64,000 nt of DNA, from assembly GCA_018398805.1 (NCBI GenBank), contig JAGFBZ010002311.1:160116-224115 (forward strand). The letters are read 5' to 3'. A program made the translations under genes and the position numbers. This document shows positions 40,144 to 48,215 of this stretch, piece by piece. This stretch comes from Hirundichthys speculiger. Taxonomy: Eukaryota; Chordata; Actinopteri; Beloniformes; Exocoetidae. How positions within the stretch are numbered: the first letter of the stretch is position 1; each line of letters starts with the position of its first letter. The notes under the pieces are model-generated. The model saw only the letters and a list, made by a program, of their open reading frames with translations. It ran no database searches and was not told the DNA's origin.

Positions 40144-40480
40144 CAGGGCTGGACTGGGACCAAAAAATGGCCCGGGCATTTTTGATCCCTGGCGGCCCAC
40201 CATACGCCGGGGATCAAAAATGCCGGTTATTTATACGATATGCGGAAGCACATGCTGCATGTTGTATACTATGTGCACATAGTGAAGTTTCAAAAATTAA
40301 AATAAAGTGGTGTTAGTGTCACTAGTGTTACTTCTGTCTACCAATTATTTATCATGCATTTCAGCAAAGCAATGTTTCACTAATATTTTAACACACTTAA
40401 CACTGCAAATTGGACACCAAATCTACTCAAAGCATTATTTGACAACAAAGACTAAACCACACACACACACACACACACAA
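40144..40480 (+). repeat. hAT left-end segment X1 (direct repeat of 52332-52675)
   Basis: This segment and 52332-52675 are nearly identical over about 320 bases, from CAGGGCTGGACTGGG through a CGCCGGGGATCAAAAATG hairpin partner to GACTAAACCACAC, and both end in a CA repeat. Differences are a few substitutions, such as GTGTTACTTCTG against GAGTTACTCGTG. Confidence 0.92.
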
Positions 40481-40494
40481 ATACACACACACCA

Positions 40495-40577
40495 GTCAGG
40501 ATGGCCGAGTGGTATAAGGTGCTGCGTTAAGGTCCAAGTCTCCCCTTGAGGCGTGGGTTCGAACCCCACTTCTGACA
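40495..40577 (+). tRNA. tRNA-Leu-like copy A (anticodon position AAG), probable pseudogene
   Basis: Starts GTCAGGATGGCCGAGTGG and ends CCACTTCTGACA, with B-box GGTTCGAAC. The acceptor and T arms can pair, but the anticodon stem cannot (CTGCG opposite CCAAG), and the anticodon position reads AAG rather than CAG. The A box has GTATAAGG in place of GTCTAAGG. It heads the first unit of the tandem array. Confidence 0.6.
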
Positions 40578-40674
40578 GCTCTTTATCGTCAGGTTTGGCC
40601 TCGAGTCCCAGTTGCTTCAACATCCAGTGTAGTGCCGAATCAATCGTGTGAATCACTTCGCTGTGGAGACTAAA

Positions 40675-40934
40675 ATAGAATATCCAACTGGCTATCCAGC
40701 TATACGTTTCTCCATCTATCCAAATGGCAATTCTTCTGTCCCTCTATCCAACTGGCTGTTCGTCTATCCAACTGGTTAGTGGTCTGTCCATCTAACCAAC
40801 TGGCTATCTGTCTGACCATCTATCCAACTGGCTGTCCATCTGTCCAACTGTCTATTCATCTATCTATCTATCTAACCAACTGGCTATTCGTCTGTACATC
40901 TATCTACCACTCACACATACACAAACACACACCA
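40675..40934 (+). repeat. 28-bp minisatellite, left part of the array
   Basis: Diverged copies of the unit containing CCAACTGGCTATCC and GTCTGTCCATCTAT, the same repeat as at 48216-52064. It ends in TACCACTCACACATACACAA just before the next tRNA head. Confidence 0.9.
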
Positions 40935-40970
40935 GTCAGGATGGCCGAGCGGTCTAAGGCGCTGCGTTCA
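40935..40970 (+). pseudogene. tRNA-Leu copy B, 5' half only
   Basis: GTCAGGATGGCCGAGCGG through GCGCTGCGTTCA, breaking off in the anticodon loop. The matching 3' half resumes at 48162. The break coincides with the left end of the 7.19-kb element. Confidence 0.88.
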
Positions 40971-40989
40971 AGCTGGGGAACAATCGGCC

Positions 40990-41078
40990 AGGTAAGATGG
41001 GGAAGAAAGGGGAAGAAGGGGGAAGAAGAAAAAGGAAGGGGAAAGGGAAAAAAGAGAAAAAGAAAGAGAAAAGACGAG
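40990..41078 (+). repeat. GGGGAAGAA-type purine tract
   Basis: Runs of GGGGAAG then GAAAAAG just inside the left end of the 7.19-kb transposon. Low complexity. Confidence 0.85.
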
Positions 41079-41089
41079 CATTCGTGATC

Positions 41090-41690
41090 ATAACACTCTG
41101 TTTCATGCACCATTAGCCACAGAAACAGTAGTTTAGAATGTTTGATACTTTTGAAAGACTTCGCCTGGATTCGAACCCGCGAGTGTGGTAAATGGTGCGT
41201 TCAAGGTAAACAGAAAATAGATCTGCCCTGCAGACACATTTCTTTTTTAAATAATCATGTAATAACTATGTAATTGTACTATATGTATCAGTAATATTAT
41301 TTATATTTGTTTATATGAGTACAGACACTGACATATTTGAAATCTGTCATGTCTGTTGATAATTATGTGATATTATTAACATTATTAATGTGTTATTCTT
41401 TGTGTTTCCTCTTCCACTTACCTGGAGAACTGGGATGCTCAATGCAGGTGGATATCATCACTTGGAGCTTTCCATTGCCAGCCTTCATTCTGCAACATCT
41501 CCACATGAAACCACCTCCTATATTTGCATCTACTTCACAATTAAGTCCTTGTCATTTATCTTTGTTTGTGGCATCTAATGTTGCTTTTTCAGGTTTCTTT
41601 TATGTTGTGTGAAATGAATTTGTAAATAAACAACTTTTTAAAAATTCAAAATTGTTGTTGTTTTAATGTAATAACTCAAAAACACCCAAT
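41090..41690. other. Non-coding left flank inside the 7.19-kb transposon
   Basis: A plus-strand frame at 41337-41612 has no recognised domain, and AATAAA at 41626 on the plus strand may be chance. CTGGATTCGAACCCGCG at 41167-41183 resembles an inverted tRNA T arm, but no tRNA fold could be built around it. Confidence 0.35.
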
Positions 41691-41804
41691 TCTTCTTCAA
41701 GTTTTACAATATTTAATTATAAACAAATAAATAATGCAAACAGAACAGAACACACAAAACAGTTCTTAATGTTAATTAAACACTTAAATAAAATTACAAA
41801 AAAA

Positions 41805-41925
41805 TTAAATAAATATATATATATAAATAAAAATAAATAAAATAAAAAATAAAATAAAAATAAATAAAATAAAAATAAATAAAATAAAAATAAAAAAAAT
41901 ATTAATAAAAAAAAATATTTAAACT
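41805..41925. repeat. (TAAA)n-type AT-rich tract
   Basis: Repeated AAATAAAATA units directly downstream of the stop codon of the minus-strand transposase-like gene. Confidence 0.9.
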
Positions 41926-41947
41926 ATTTACAACTATTTACAATCAA

Positions 41948-43051
41948 TTATTTAAGGAAATTTCTCCTCATCTCCTCCAACCATTGCTGCTTTGTGAGTG
42001 CCTCGAAATTCGGGCAGTACACTTTCCCACGGAAGTGACTGTGGCCAGTCTCTGCTGTGCGGAACTGGCCACATTTCTTGCAGGTGTTTGCCTCCACAGT
42101 CCTTCTGTATGGCCTCTTCGGGGTGGGACCAGCTGTCACAGGCAGGACATATTGATAAAGAACAACAGGTTGTCCTGCCTGTGGGACAACTGAGGCTGCT
42201 GGGGCTGCTGGGGCTGCTGAGGCTGCTGGGACTGCTGAGGCTGCTGAGGCTGCTGGGACTGCTGGGGCTGCTGAGGCTGCTGGGACTGCTGAGGCTGCTG
42301 GGGGCGCTACAAACAAACACCTGGCACTTTTAGGCAGGATGGGGCGTGGTGTCTGACTGTGCTTCGCCTGACCTGCTGTGTTTTCAGGTAGCTGATATAT
42401 ATGCTCCTGCTGTGCTGGGACAGGTTCTGCAGGGAGGACTCTGACCTCCTGAAGCGGCTCGTGTGACACTGGGATCACTGGAGGTAAATCGGTTCCTTGC
42501 AGCAACACAGAGAGCTCCTGTCTCTTCTGCCTGCTGTTGTGCCATTGCACAAGCGTGTTTTGATTTACCTCCACCAGCTGTATTTTGAGTTCCCTGCATC
42601 ACACGGGCATTGCCGAGAACAAGTCCCCTGATTTTACGATAGTCCCTCAAAATTAGAGACCATCTCGAAGCTGCCCCCTTGCCTTTCTTTTTAGGGCTTG
42701 GGTGGAGACTACAGAGCCTAATAAAATATTCTCCACCAACCTGCAGCAATCAGGCCACTGAGCTGGTGCACTGCTTGCACCGAGGAAGCAGCAGCGGGTT
42801 GTGCTCTCCACACCTGGTGTTTTTGAGGGCCTCTTTGGTGTCCTAAAGCGTCCACTCAAAAGTCTGTCCTGGTGCCGTGCTGCATAAATGACCCGCTGCT
42901 TGTCGCTGTCATCCAGGCTCTCCCAGAGCTCCAGTATTCGCCCTGCCTGCAGGTTGCTGAGACAGAGCGAAGACTGATCCCGTAGCCCGACCAAGTACTC
43001 AGCCAGTCTGTCCACGTGTTGGTATCCGGGCACATTCTGGTCATCCACAGC
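41948..43051 (-). pseudogene. DUF6729-like gene, last exon
   Basis: The acceptor TTTTTTTATAG precedes AVDDQNVPGYQHVDRLAEYL. A conserved stretch follows (LWESLDDSDKQRVIYAARHQ, then DRLLSGRFRTPKRP). The frame shifts near 42725 (ENIL to EYFIRLCSLHPSP) and again near 42585 (to VEVNQNTLVQWHN). A Pro/Ala/Ser repeat coded by CTG-rich DNA at 42185-42303 comes next. The exon ends with a zinc motif, CKKCGQFRTAETGHSHFRGK then VYCPNF, and stops with TAA at 41948-41950. Confidence 0.72.
42185..42303 (-). repeat. CAG/CTG-rich coding repeat (Ala/Pro/Ser)
   Basis: Imperfect 12-15-bp units of GCTGCTGGGGCTGCTGAGG on the plus strand encode alternating SAVPAASAAPA on the minus strand. It lies within the last exon of the DUF6729-like gene. 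Confidence 0.9.
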
Positions 43052-43170
43052 CTATAAAAAAATTAATTGGCAGAAAATAGAAAATTTTAAATAAATGTAG
43101 ATCCACTAATGACACCAATGATGACTGATGCTTTAGTTTCAATAAAATATGTGCAACAACTGGTACTTAC

Positions 43171-43574
43171 CATAGTTTCATCGTCAGCTGAAGTATCTCC
43201 AGCCTCAGGAGCCAGTGTGGAGGTGGTGTAGTCACGGGCCATCATGGAGGAGGAGATTCCAGGAGCTGGTGTGGAGGAGGAGGTGTCACGGGCCAGCATG
43301 GAGGAGGAGGTGCCACGAGCCAGAGTGGAGGAGGAGGTGCCAGGAGCCAACTGGTAGGTAACAGGAGCAGGAGCAGGAGAGGCTGAAGCCTGTTGAACCT
43401 CCAGATTCACTACTGTGGGGTCATCTGTGAGGTCAGAAAACCCCTCATCTTCCTGCTCATCAGCCCCCACTTCATGCTCCTCGACCAACTGGGCAGTCTC
43501 TTCTGAATCCGGGTTCATGTCCTGCAGCGCCTGACCAGTTTGCTGGAGCAAATACTGCACCCCTATGAGCTCTC
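43171..43574 (-). pseudogene. DUF6729-like gene, acidic Ser/Thr-repeat exon
   Basis: Runs from acceptor CGTCTTAG to donor ACTATG/GTAAGT. It begins ELIGVQYLLQQTGQALQDMN and continues into an acidic stretch (SEETAQLVEEHEVGADEQED). About five imperfect copies of an 11-residue unit such as ARGTSSSMLAR or ARDTSSSTPAP follow, coded by a 33-bp minisatellite. The splice into the preceding exon restores the reading YTGELIGVQ. Confidence 0.75.
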
Positions 43575-43786
43575 CTAAGACGAGAAAAAAATAAATGAGG
43601 CACAATGCAGAGTGGAATGACTAAAACCTCATCAGCTGTTCAAAAAGGACTAAAATCACCTTGTATGGCTGTAAGAACCATGAAAATCATGAAAAATATA
43701 TACATAGTATAGTAAATGTAATAATTATTAATAAAATCAAATCAGAGATGCAGCCTCAGGCTCAGTAATACTGATTTAATTCTTAC

Positions 43787-43994
43787 CTGTGTAACGCGAT
43801 GGCGGACAGAACTCTGGTGCCACCTTTCTGCCAAAAAGCTGCTGATAATTTTTTATGACAGAATGCAAGAGGTCACCAGTAGCAGCGCAGAGGAGGTGAC
43901 TCGATAGCAAGGGCAGCAACACGCCGGTCCTGGTTCCACCTATGCAGCCCTTCCAACAGGTAAACCTGAAAATTCAGGCTGTTGGCACTGGTCC
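43787..43994 (-). pseudogene. DUF6729-like gene, exon after the catalytic core
   Basis: Acceptor TACTTCCAG and donor TACACAG/GTAAGA. The start completes FIPGTSANSLNFQVYLLEG, then LHRWNQDR. A one-base shift near 43900 moves into the frame that ends DLLHSVIKNYQQLFGRK and PPSRYTG. Confidence 0.72.
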
Positions 43995-44071
43995 CTGGAA
44001 GTACATTGAAATATAACATGAGATATCAAACTGTTGACATACACAAGACATGAACCATGATAGACACAAAC

Positions 44072-44868
44072 CTGGTATGAAGCGGTTGAGATGGAGATGA
44101 AAGGACTCCAATGAAGTGGAGCCTCTAGCACACCTCAACACTTGTAGCTGCACACCTCCCTTGGTCAGCTCCCCAGTTTTGGTGTAGAGAGCAACACCTG
44201 GTGGGTCTTGGATGCACTTAACATGCTTTTTTCTGAACCCGCCAGATGTGCTCCATCCTCTCACTGTCAAACAGGGGAACTCCAAGGGAGTCATTGCCTC
44301 GGGAGCCCATAAGTGCAGAGAAGAGCTCCTCCAGAAGCCTGATGGTGGTGTCCTCTCCCCGTGTCCTCCTTCGGCAATGGAGAGCCAACTCGTCCCTGGT
44401 CAGGTGTCTGTCGACGTCCACCGAAGACAGACCCTGGGCCTGAAGCTGCTTGGCCTTTGCTTCACGCAAGAGCGCTAAATCAGCAGCATCCCACTCAAAA
44501 ATGCACGCTGAGAGGCGTGACATGAAAAGCGGGTAGAGCTGATGGGCGTCTGTGGTGCATCCCAGGGCGAGCCGCCGCATGAAGTGCCAGATGTCCAGCC
44601 TTACGACAAGTTGTGGCCAGCCGTTGAATCTGGCCTGCAGCTTCGTTGTCTCAGCTGCCTCAGCACAGCAGCCGCAGTCCACATACAGGACAACAGGGGG
44701 ATCCACACCGGCCTGGGCATACCTCCTCACCAGGTCATTAGCCATCTTGTCCAAACCAGCTCCCTCCTGAGCAGTCAGGACGCTGATTAAAATCTGTCCA
44801 TACTCATTGCCCACAGATGTCAGCCAGAGAGCCGTCCCCTTTGCTGTCCCAGCCAGCTTCTTTGTTAT
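44072..44868 (-). pseudogene. DUF6729-like gene, catalytic-core exon
   Basis: The acceptor TGTGCTTCAG joins in phase after MDSTKK to give MDSTKKITKKLAGTAKGTAL. The frame holds SVGNEYGQILISVLTAQEG, LYVDCGCC (a probable second catalytic Asp), LVVRLDIWHFMRRLALGC, CIFEWDAADLALL (possible acidic third residue) and DRHLTRDELALHCRRRTRG. This is the pattern of an RNase-H-fold transposase, with the first Asp in the preceding exon. An extra A in a six-A run at 44227-44232 ends the frame (KKAC, stop); without it the text continues KKHVKCIQDPPGVALYTKTG to FHLHLNRFIPG and the donor ACCAG/GTTTGT. Confidence 0.78.
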
Positions 44869-44992
44869 CTGAAGCACAAAGAACACAAACACAAACACAA
44901 AACACTTAATATGAGAATAATGAAATGAAATTCAGGCAGTAGTTCATCATCAGTAGCCTATTATGAAAACAAAATAAGATTGCTCAACAAAC

Positions 44993-45323
44993 CTTTTTTG
45001 TGGAGTCCATTTTTAATATGGTGCCATATGTGGAGGTAATATGGGCCTTGATGTCCTCCAGCCTTGTCAGAATGTCCTGGCTGTAGACGGACAGGAGCCA
45101 CTTGACGCTGGGGACAACAGCAGGCTCTGGCGGCTCAGGGAAGTCCACAGGTAACAGCCCAGGGCGCCGGAGGAAGGACACACATTCTGTGGTGTAGCGT
45201 GCCACGCGATGCAGCCACTCCTCTGCGTGGTTCTCCCTGACCTGCTTTAGAACCCGCGTTGGGCTGTTACCCAGGCCCCCTCTCCCGCAGCATCCTCCGA
45301 ATCACCCGATATCACAGGCGTAC
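44993..45323 (-). pseudogene. DUF6729-like gene, exon with the first catalytic Asp
   Basis: Reads YACD, then in shifted frames VIRRMLRERG and LGNSPTRVLKQVRENHAEEW, continuing RYTTECVSF to PPEPAVVPSVKWLLSVYSQD. It ends with ITSTYGTILKMDSTKK, where the Asp of MDST is the likely first catalytic residue. The donor AAAAAAG/GTTTGT joins exactly to ITKKLAG. Single-base indels near 45310 and 45280 break the first part. Confidence 0.74.
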
Positions 45324-45407
45324 CTTGGTCAAAAGATAAATATGTCAGTCGGAATGTTCTACAGAATTAATTTTGACACAGCAAAAGAGAAAAAGAGACA
45401 CTACTAC

Positions 45408-45903
45408 TCATTTTGAGTCATGATGACCCGAAATTCTGACCTGTGAGCCAAGTCCAGCTGTTTGTAGGACAGCTTGGCTCCAGGAAAACGTGCGAGGCTT
45501 TGCACTTCCCGCAGGTCAGTGTCTCTGTGACCATATTATAAATACGGTCAACATCCAGGACTCGCCGTGCCCTCTTATGCAGCCCTGCCCCGGTCAGCTG
45601 GTGCCCACCACAAGCAGGTTTGGGGCAGATCAACCTCACCTTCCACAGCTTGTAAGGCATCCAGACAAGCAGTGGGTGGGCAAAAAGCGGTCTGGTGAAG
45701 GCGCCTGGTGATAAAGATTCATCGGCTGAGGTGGGTAGTACCACAGCTTCAGATTATCTTGCAGCTCTAATTTACCCCTGGCCCCCGTCTTAAACAAGAC
45801 TTTGACCATCCACCTATGGTCTTCTTGTGGTAAGCCCGTTTGCCCACAAGCGCGGCAGATGTGGGGTGGAAGGAGCGGACTGGAGCTGTGATGCAGAGTC
45901 AGC
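45408..45903 (-). pseudogene. DUF6729-like gene, zinc-ribbon exon
   Basis: After acceptor TTTATCTGAAG it reads CRACGQTGLPQEDHRWMVKV, LFKTGARGKLELQDNLKLWY and HPLLVWMPYKLWKVRLICPK. Next come ACGGHQLTGAGLHKRARRVL and DVDRIYNMVTETLTCGKC. The paired C-x2-C and C-x3-C motifs suggest two zinc-binding knuckles. Frame breaks occur at a C-run near 45868, a T/A run near 45683 (DRFFAHPLL recovered across it) and near 45488 and 45465. The donor at 45407 is weak but joins to give MTQNEYACD. Confidence 0.74.
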
Positions 45904-46001
45904 CTTCAGATAAACAAACAAAAGAATGTAGAATCATACTTTGTATTGATGAAATGCACTGCTGAAGTTGTGTATATGAGACAAAATGTTAGATCACTTA
46001 C

Positions 46002-46226
46002 TGACACAAAAGCAGCTACCACTGGCACTTCTATGTGAGCCTCTGTCTGCTGGTCTTGAGCCTAAAAAAGTTTAGTAGAATATTTAAACTGTTGATGTTG
46101 TACATAGAAGAAGCTCTGCAGTTGCTATTTGAGTAACTATTTAAGTACCTGGGTCTGTCTCCTGGCCACAGCAAGATTTGGCTTTGCCGCAGCAACATGT
46201 GCACCTCCAAATCTTGGCTTGTTAAA
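46002..46226 (-). pseudogene. DUF6729-like gene, two small exons
   Basis: Exon 46226-46149 reads FNKPRFGGAHVAAAKPNLAV then ARRQTQ between acceptor TTTTAG and donor CCCAG/GTACTT. Exon 46061-46002 reads AQDQQTEAHIEVPVVAAFVS between TTTTTTAG and TCA/GTAAGT. Both are whole numbers of codons and join in phase. Confidence 0.62.
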
Positions 46227-46557
46227 CTAAAAGGCAATAAACAAACTTCATGAAGCCATTCAGTGATCAAAATGTAAAATATCTGAGGTCAATGTGTGAG
46301 TGTCAAACTAATAAACCAATACCATTGACAAATGCAGTGGTGGCGCTGCTTGTGGCCTTCAGCTCCCCCTGCAGTCGCCACTGAAGCCCGCGGTCCAGGT
46401 GTCGTCTGTGGTGGTCCCGATGTCCTCTCTGGTCCCCGATGTCCTCTCTGGTCCGATGTCATGTCTCTGTGGTCCTGATGTCGTCTGGGCAGATGGCTGC
46501 TGTTCCATGACAATATGTATATACCAATTATACACTAATAATAGCACCGTACCGTAC

Positions 46558-46589
46558 CGTACCGTACCGTACCGGTACGGTACGGTACG
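46558..46589. repeat. 32-bp perfect palindrome of CCGTA/TACGG units
   Basis: Tandem CCGTA units run into their own inverse around a central CCGG at 46572-46575, giving sixteen paired bases on each side. It lies in an intron of the DUF6729-like gene. A further TACGGGGTAC follows nearby. Confidence 0.92.
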
Positions 46590-46762
46590 ATTTCCAATTT
46601 CAACGGTACGGGGTACTGGCTCACTAATAATAGCATATAATTATAATCATACACTAATAATTGTATATAATTAAAAACTAGTTTTATATTAATATATAAA
46701 TTAGTCAGTTTGTAAGATGGCATTTGTACTCTGCTACCAGAGAGACCTTGGGTTAATCCTAC

Positions 46763-46846
46763 CTTCTCCATGTGGAATCCACAGACACACTTCCGCACGC
46801 TGCCAAATAAAGACTGGGCACCAGACTGCATTGGACATTTCTCAAT
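46763..46846 (-). pseudogene. DUF6729-like gene, CVCGFH exon
   Basis: Exactly 28 codons between acceptor TTTTTTAG and donor GAGAAG/GTAGGA: IEKCPMQSGAQSLFGSVRKC then VCGFHMEK. The Cys/His spacing suggests a small zinc-binding element. The preceding exon joins in phase as EKKWHGLYQK/IEKCP. Confidence 0.66.
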
Positions 46847-46992
46847 CTAAAAAACAACAGTTGCAGATTGAAATGCATTTCATTCAGGTGTGTTATGTTT
46901 ATGGTTAGAGATCTTATTTGAATATCACAACTGTATCAGCGTGTCAGAAATGTTACTGCATTTGTTGTAGTGATCAATAAATAGTCCCATAC

Positions 46993-47134
46993 CTTTTGAT
47001 ACAGTCCGTGCCACTTTTTTTCTGCCTGGGTGCTGGTCGGTTTCCCTCAGGCCATGTCCCCGTGCTGGCGAAACGCCTAAGACGTGCCATCCAGACAGTG
47101 TCTGGCATCCCCTTGTGTGTCTTGGATGATGTAG
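46993..47134 (-). pseudogene. DUF6729-like gene, probable N-terminal exon
   Basis: Frame HKGMPDTVWMARLRRFASTG then TWPEGNRP, shifting by one base to STQAEKKWHGLYQK at donor AAAAG/GTATGG. The upstream acceptor (CACCAAAG) is weak and the true start is not defined; a further exon may lie to the right. Confidence 0.5.
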
Positions 47135-47156
47135 CCTTTGGTGTCAGATATTAAAA

Positions 47157-47160
47157 GATA

Positions 47161-47215
<55 letters not shown>

Positions 47216-47220
47216 GTATA
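47157..47220. repeat. Compound (TA)n-(CA)n-(TA)n microsatellite
   Basis: TATATATAT, about sixteen CA repeats, then ATATATATATAT. Inside the 7.19-kb transposon. Confidence 0.95.
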
Positions 47221-47224
47221 TTAT

Positions 47225-47980
47225 ATTATAATGAGTTATATTAGAATGAGTTATCTTTTATGTGCTCTGTGATGCTTTACTGTATCCAACACTGATTACA
47301 GATCAGCTGGCTGAAAGTTAAAGCTAGTACTACTAGCTGACTAACAGCAGCAGCAGTGAATCCCAGTGAAAATGGCGTCAGTGGCGTCAAATGGCGTCAT
47401 TCGAGTTATTTCGGCACAGTTTTTTTTTTTTTTTTTCGTTTCATTTACATGTTCATTACAGTGAACACGTTCAGTGTTCATTACACCGGAGGTTTTTATA
47501 TGTTCATTACAACTTGTACGTAACTAGTAATGAACTTATAAATACCTCCGGCTCAGTATCTGGTGTACAGTTACAGTAGACGTTACTACCGGCTGACGGC
47601 GCCGGCTTAAAGTTCATTCATTCACTAAATGAATGAAAAAGAATAAAAAAAACAGCGCAACACGACGGGTTTAACACATACAACATATTAGGTTGTGTCA
47701 TTATATCATATAGCACCGTTAAACCAATGTTAACAGCGAATACAGGTAAATTATTTCCGTCAGGTAACGGTGCAGGTAAAGCTAACGGAAAAATATCGCA
47801 ATGACAACATGACACACACACGACGTAAAGTTATTTTCATACATCAACACACATCGTACAGCACCGTCATAAATGTGTAAAAACTCACCATATCGCAGAA
47901 AACACGGACTTTTGTCACCGGGTAAAATAATTACTGACCGTCGCTGAATCGCTCTGAACGCCTCCGTGAGGTTACCAGGG
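47225..47980. other. Non-coding 5' region inside the 7.19-kb transposon
   Basis: Contains triple ATGGCGTCA motifs near 47371-47400, a T-run at 47420-47436 and several GTTCATTACA repeats at 47450-47515. Probably the leader or first intron of the transposase-like gene; no start codon could be fixed. Confidence 0.4.
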
Positions 47981-47997
47981 GAACTGTCGACTTCAAC

Positions 47998-48140
47998 ATT
48001 GCTCGTTCCTGATTGGTCGAATGTTGAAAATGTTGAAATGCGGGGACGCTGATTGGCGGAGAATGTTGAAAAATGTTGAAAAATGTTGAAAATGCTGAGA
48101 CGTGATTGGCCGTCGCGTTTCAACATTTTCAACATTTCCC
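47998..48140 (-). promoter_or_regulatory. Subterminal repeats with three CCAAT boxes
   Basis: GATTGG occurs three times on the plus strand (near 48011, 48051 and 48104), which is CCAATC on the minus strand, the direction of the transposase-like gene. Between them are tandem AATGTTGAAA motifs, followed by an inverted pair (TTTCAACATTTTCAACATT) at 48117-48136. The layout suits a CCAAT-type promoter combined with transposase binding sites close to the right end of the element. This is inference; no TATA box is visible. Confidence 0.5.
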
Positions 48141-48161
48141 CGGACGATCCTTCGGCAGCTG

Positions 48162-48215
48162 GCGTTCAGGTCGCGGTCTCCCCTTGAGGCATGGGTTCGA
48201 ATCCCACTTCTGACA
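48162..48215 (+). pseudogene. tRNA-Leu copy C, 3' half only
   Basis: GCGTTCAGGTCGCGGTCTCC through GGGTTCGAATCCCACTTCTG ACA. It is the continuation of copy B (40935-40970), displaced by the 7.19-kb insertion, with GCGTTCA present on both sides. Confidence 0.88.

Larger units (their letters stand above)
41948..47140 (-). pseudogene. DUF6729-like zinc-ribbon / RNase-H-like transposase gene, frameshifted
   Basis: Exons are joined through GT/AG sites on the minus strand: about 47134-46993, 46846-46763, about 46500-46326, 46226-46149, 46061-46002, 45903-45408, 45323-44993, 44868-44072, 43994-43787, 43574-43171 and 43051-41948. In protein order it has an N-terminal basic part, a small zinc-binding CVCGFH region, a zinc-ribbon domain around HPLLVWMPYKLWKVRL, then a catalytic-looking core, an acidic Ser/Thr-rich tail and a C-terminal CKKCG zinc motif. 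I recall this layout from uncharacterised fish proteins containing DUF6729. At least eight one-base indels break the frame, while in-frame stops within homologous exon text are nearly absent. Together with the ends of the element it reads as the transposase of this transposon; that role is inference. Confidence 0.75.
40971..48160 (-). mobile_element. 7.19-kb DNA transposon carrying a DUF6729-like transposase gene
   Basis: It splits a tRNA-Leu unit. TGCGTTCA precedes the left end (40963-40970) and GGCGTTCA follows the right end (48161-48168), an 8-bp duplication with one mismatch. The left end AGCTGGGGAACAATCGGCC aligns with the inverted right end AGCTGCCGAAGGATCGTCC: 14 of 19 positions match, and the similarity continues weakly inward. 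The minus strand carries one long multi-exon gene (41948 to about 47140) starting near the right end, as expected for an autonomous element. Direct and inverted ATGTTGAAA motifs lie near the right end. The left end instead has a GGGGAAGAA-rich tract. I cannot place it in a named superfamily. Confidence 0.72.

Noticed and set aside
41161..41215. Inverted tRNA-like T arm (GGATTCGAACCCGCG)
   Set aside because: No acceptor, D or anticodon arm could be paired around it on the minus strand.
41337..41612. 91-codon plus-strand frame inside the 7.19-kb element followed by AATAAA
   Set aside because: No domain, and the direction is opposite to the element's gene; likely chance.
40971..48160. Assignment of the 7.19-kb element to the KDZ (Zisupton) superfamily
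   Set aside because: The 8-bp duplication would fit, but the core motifs (YVDCGCC, RLDIWHF) do not match the KDZ motifs I remember.
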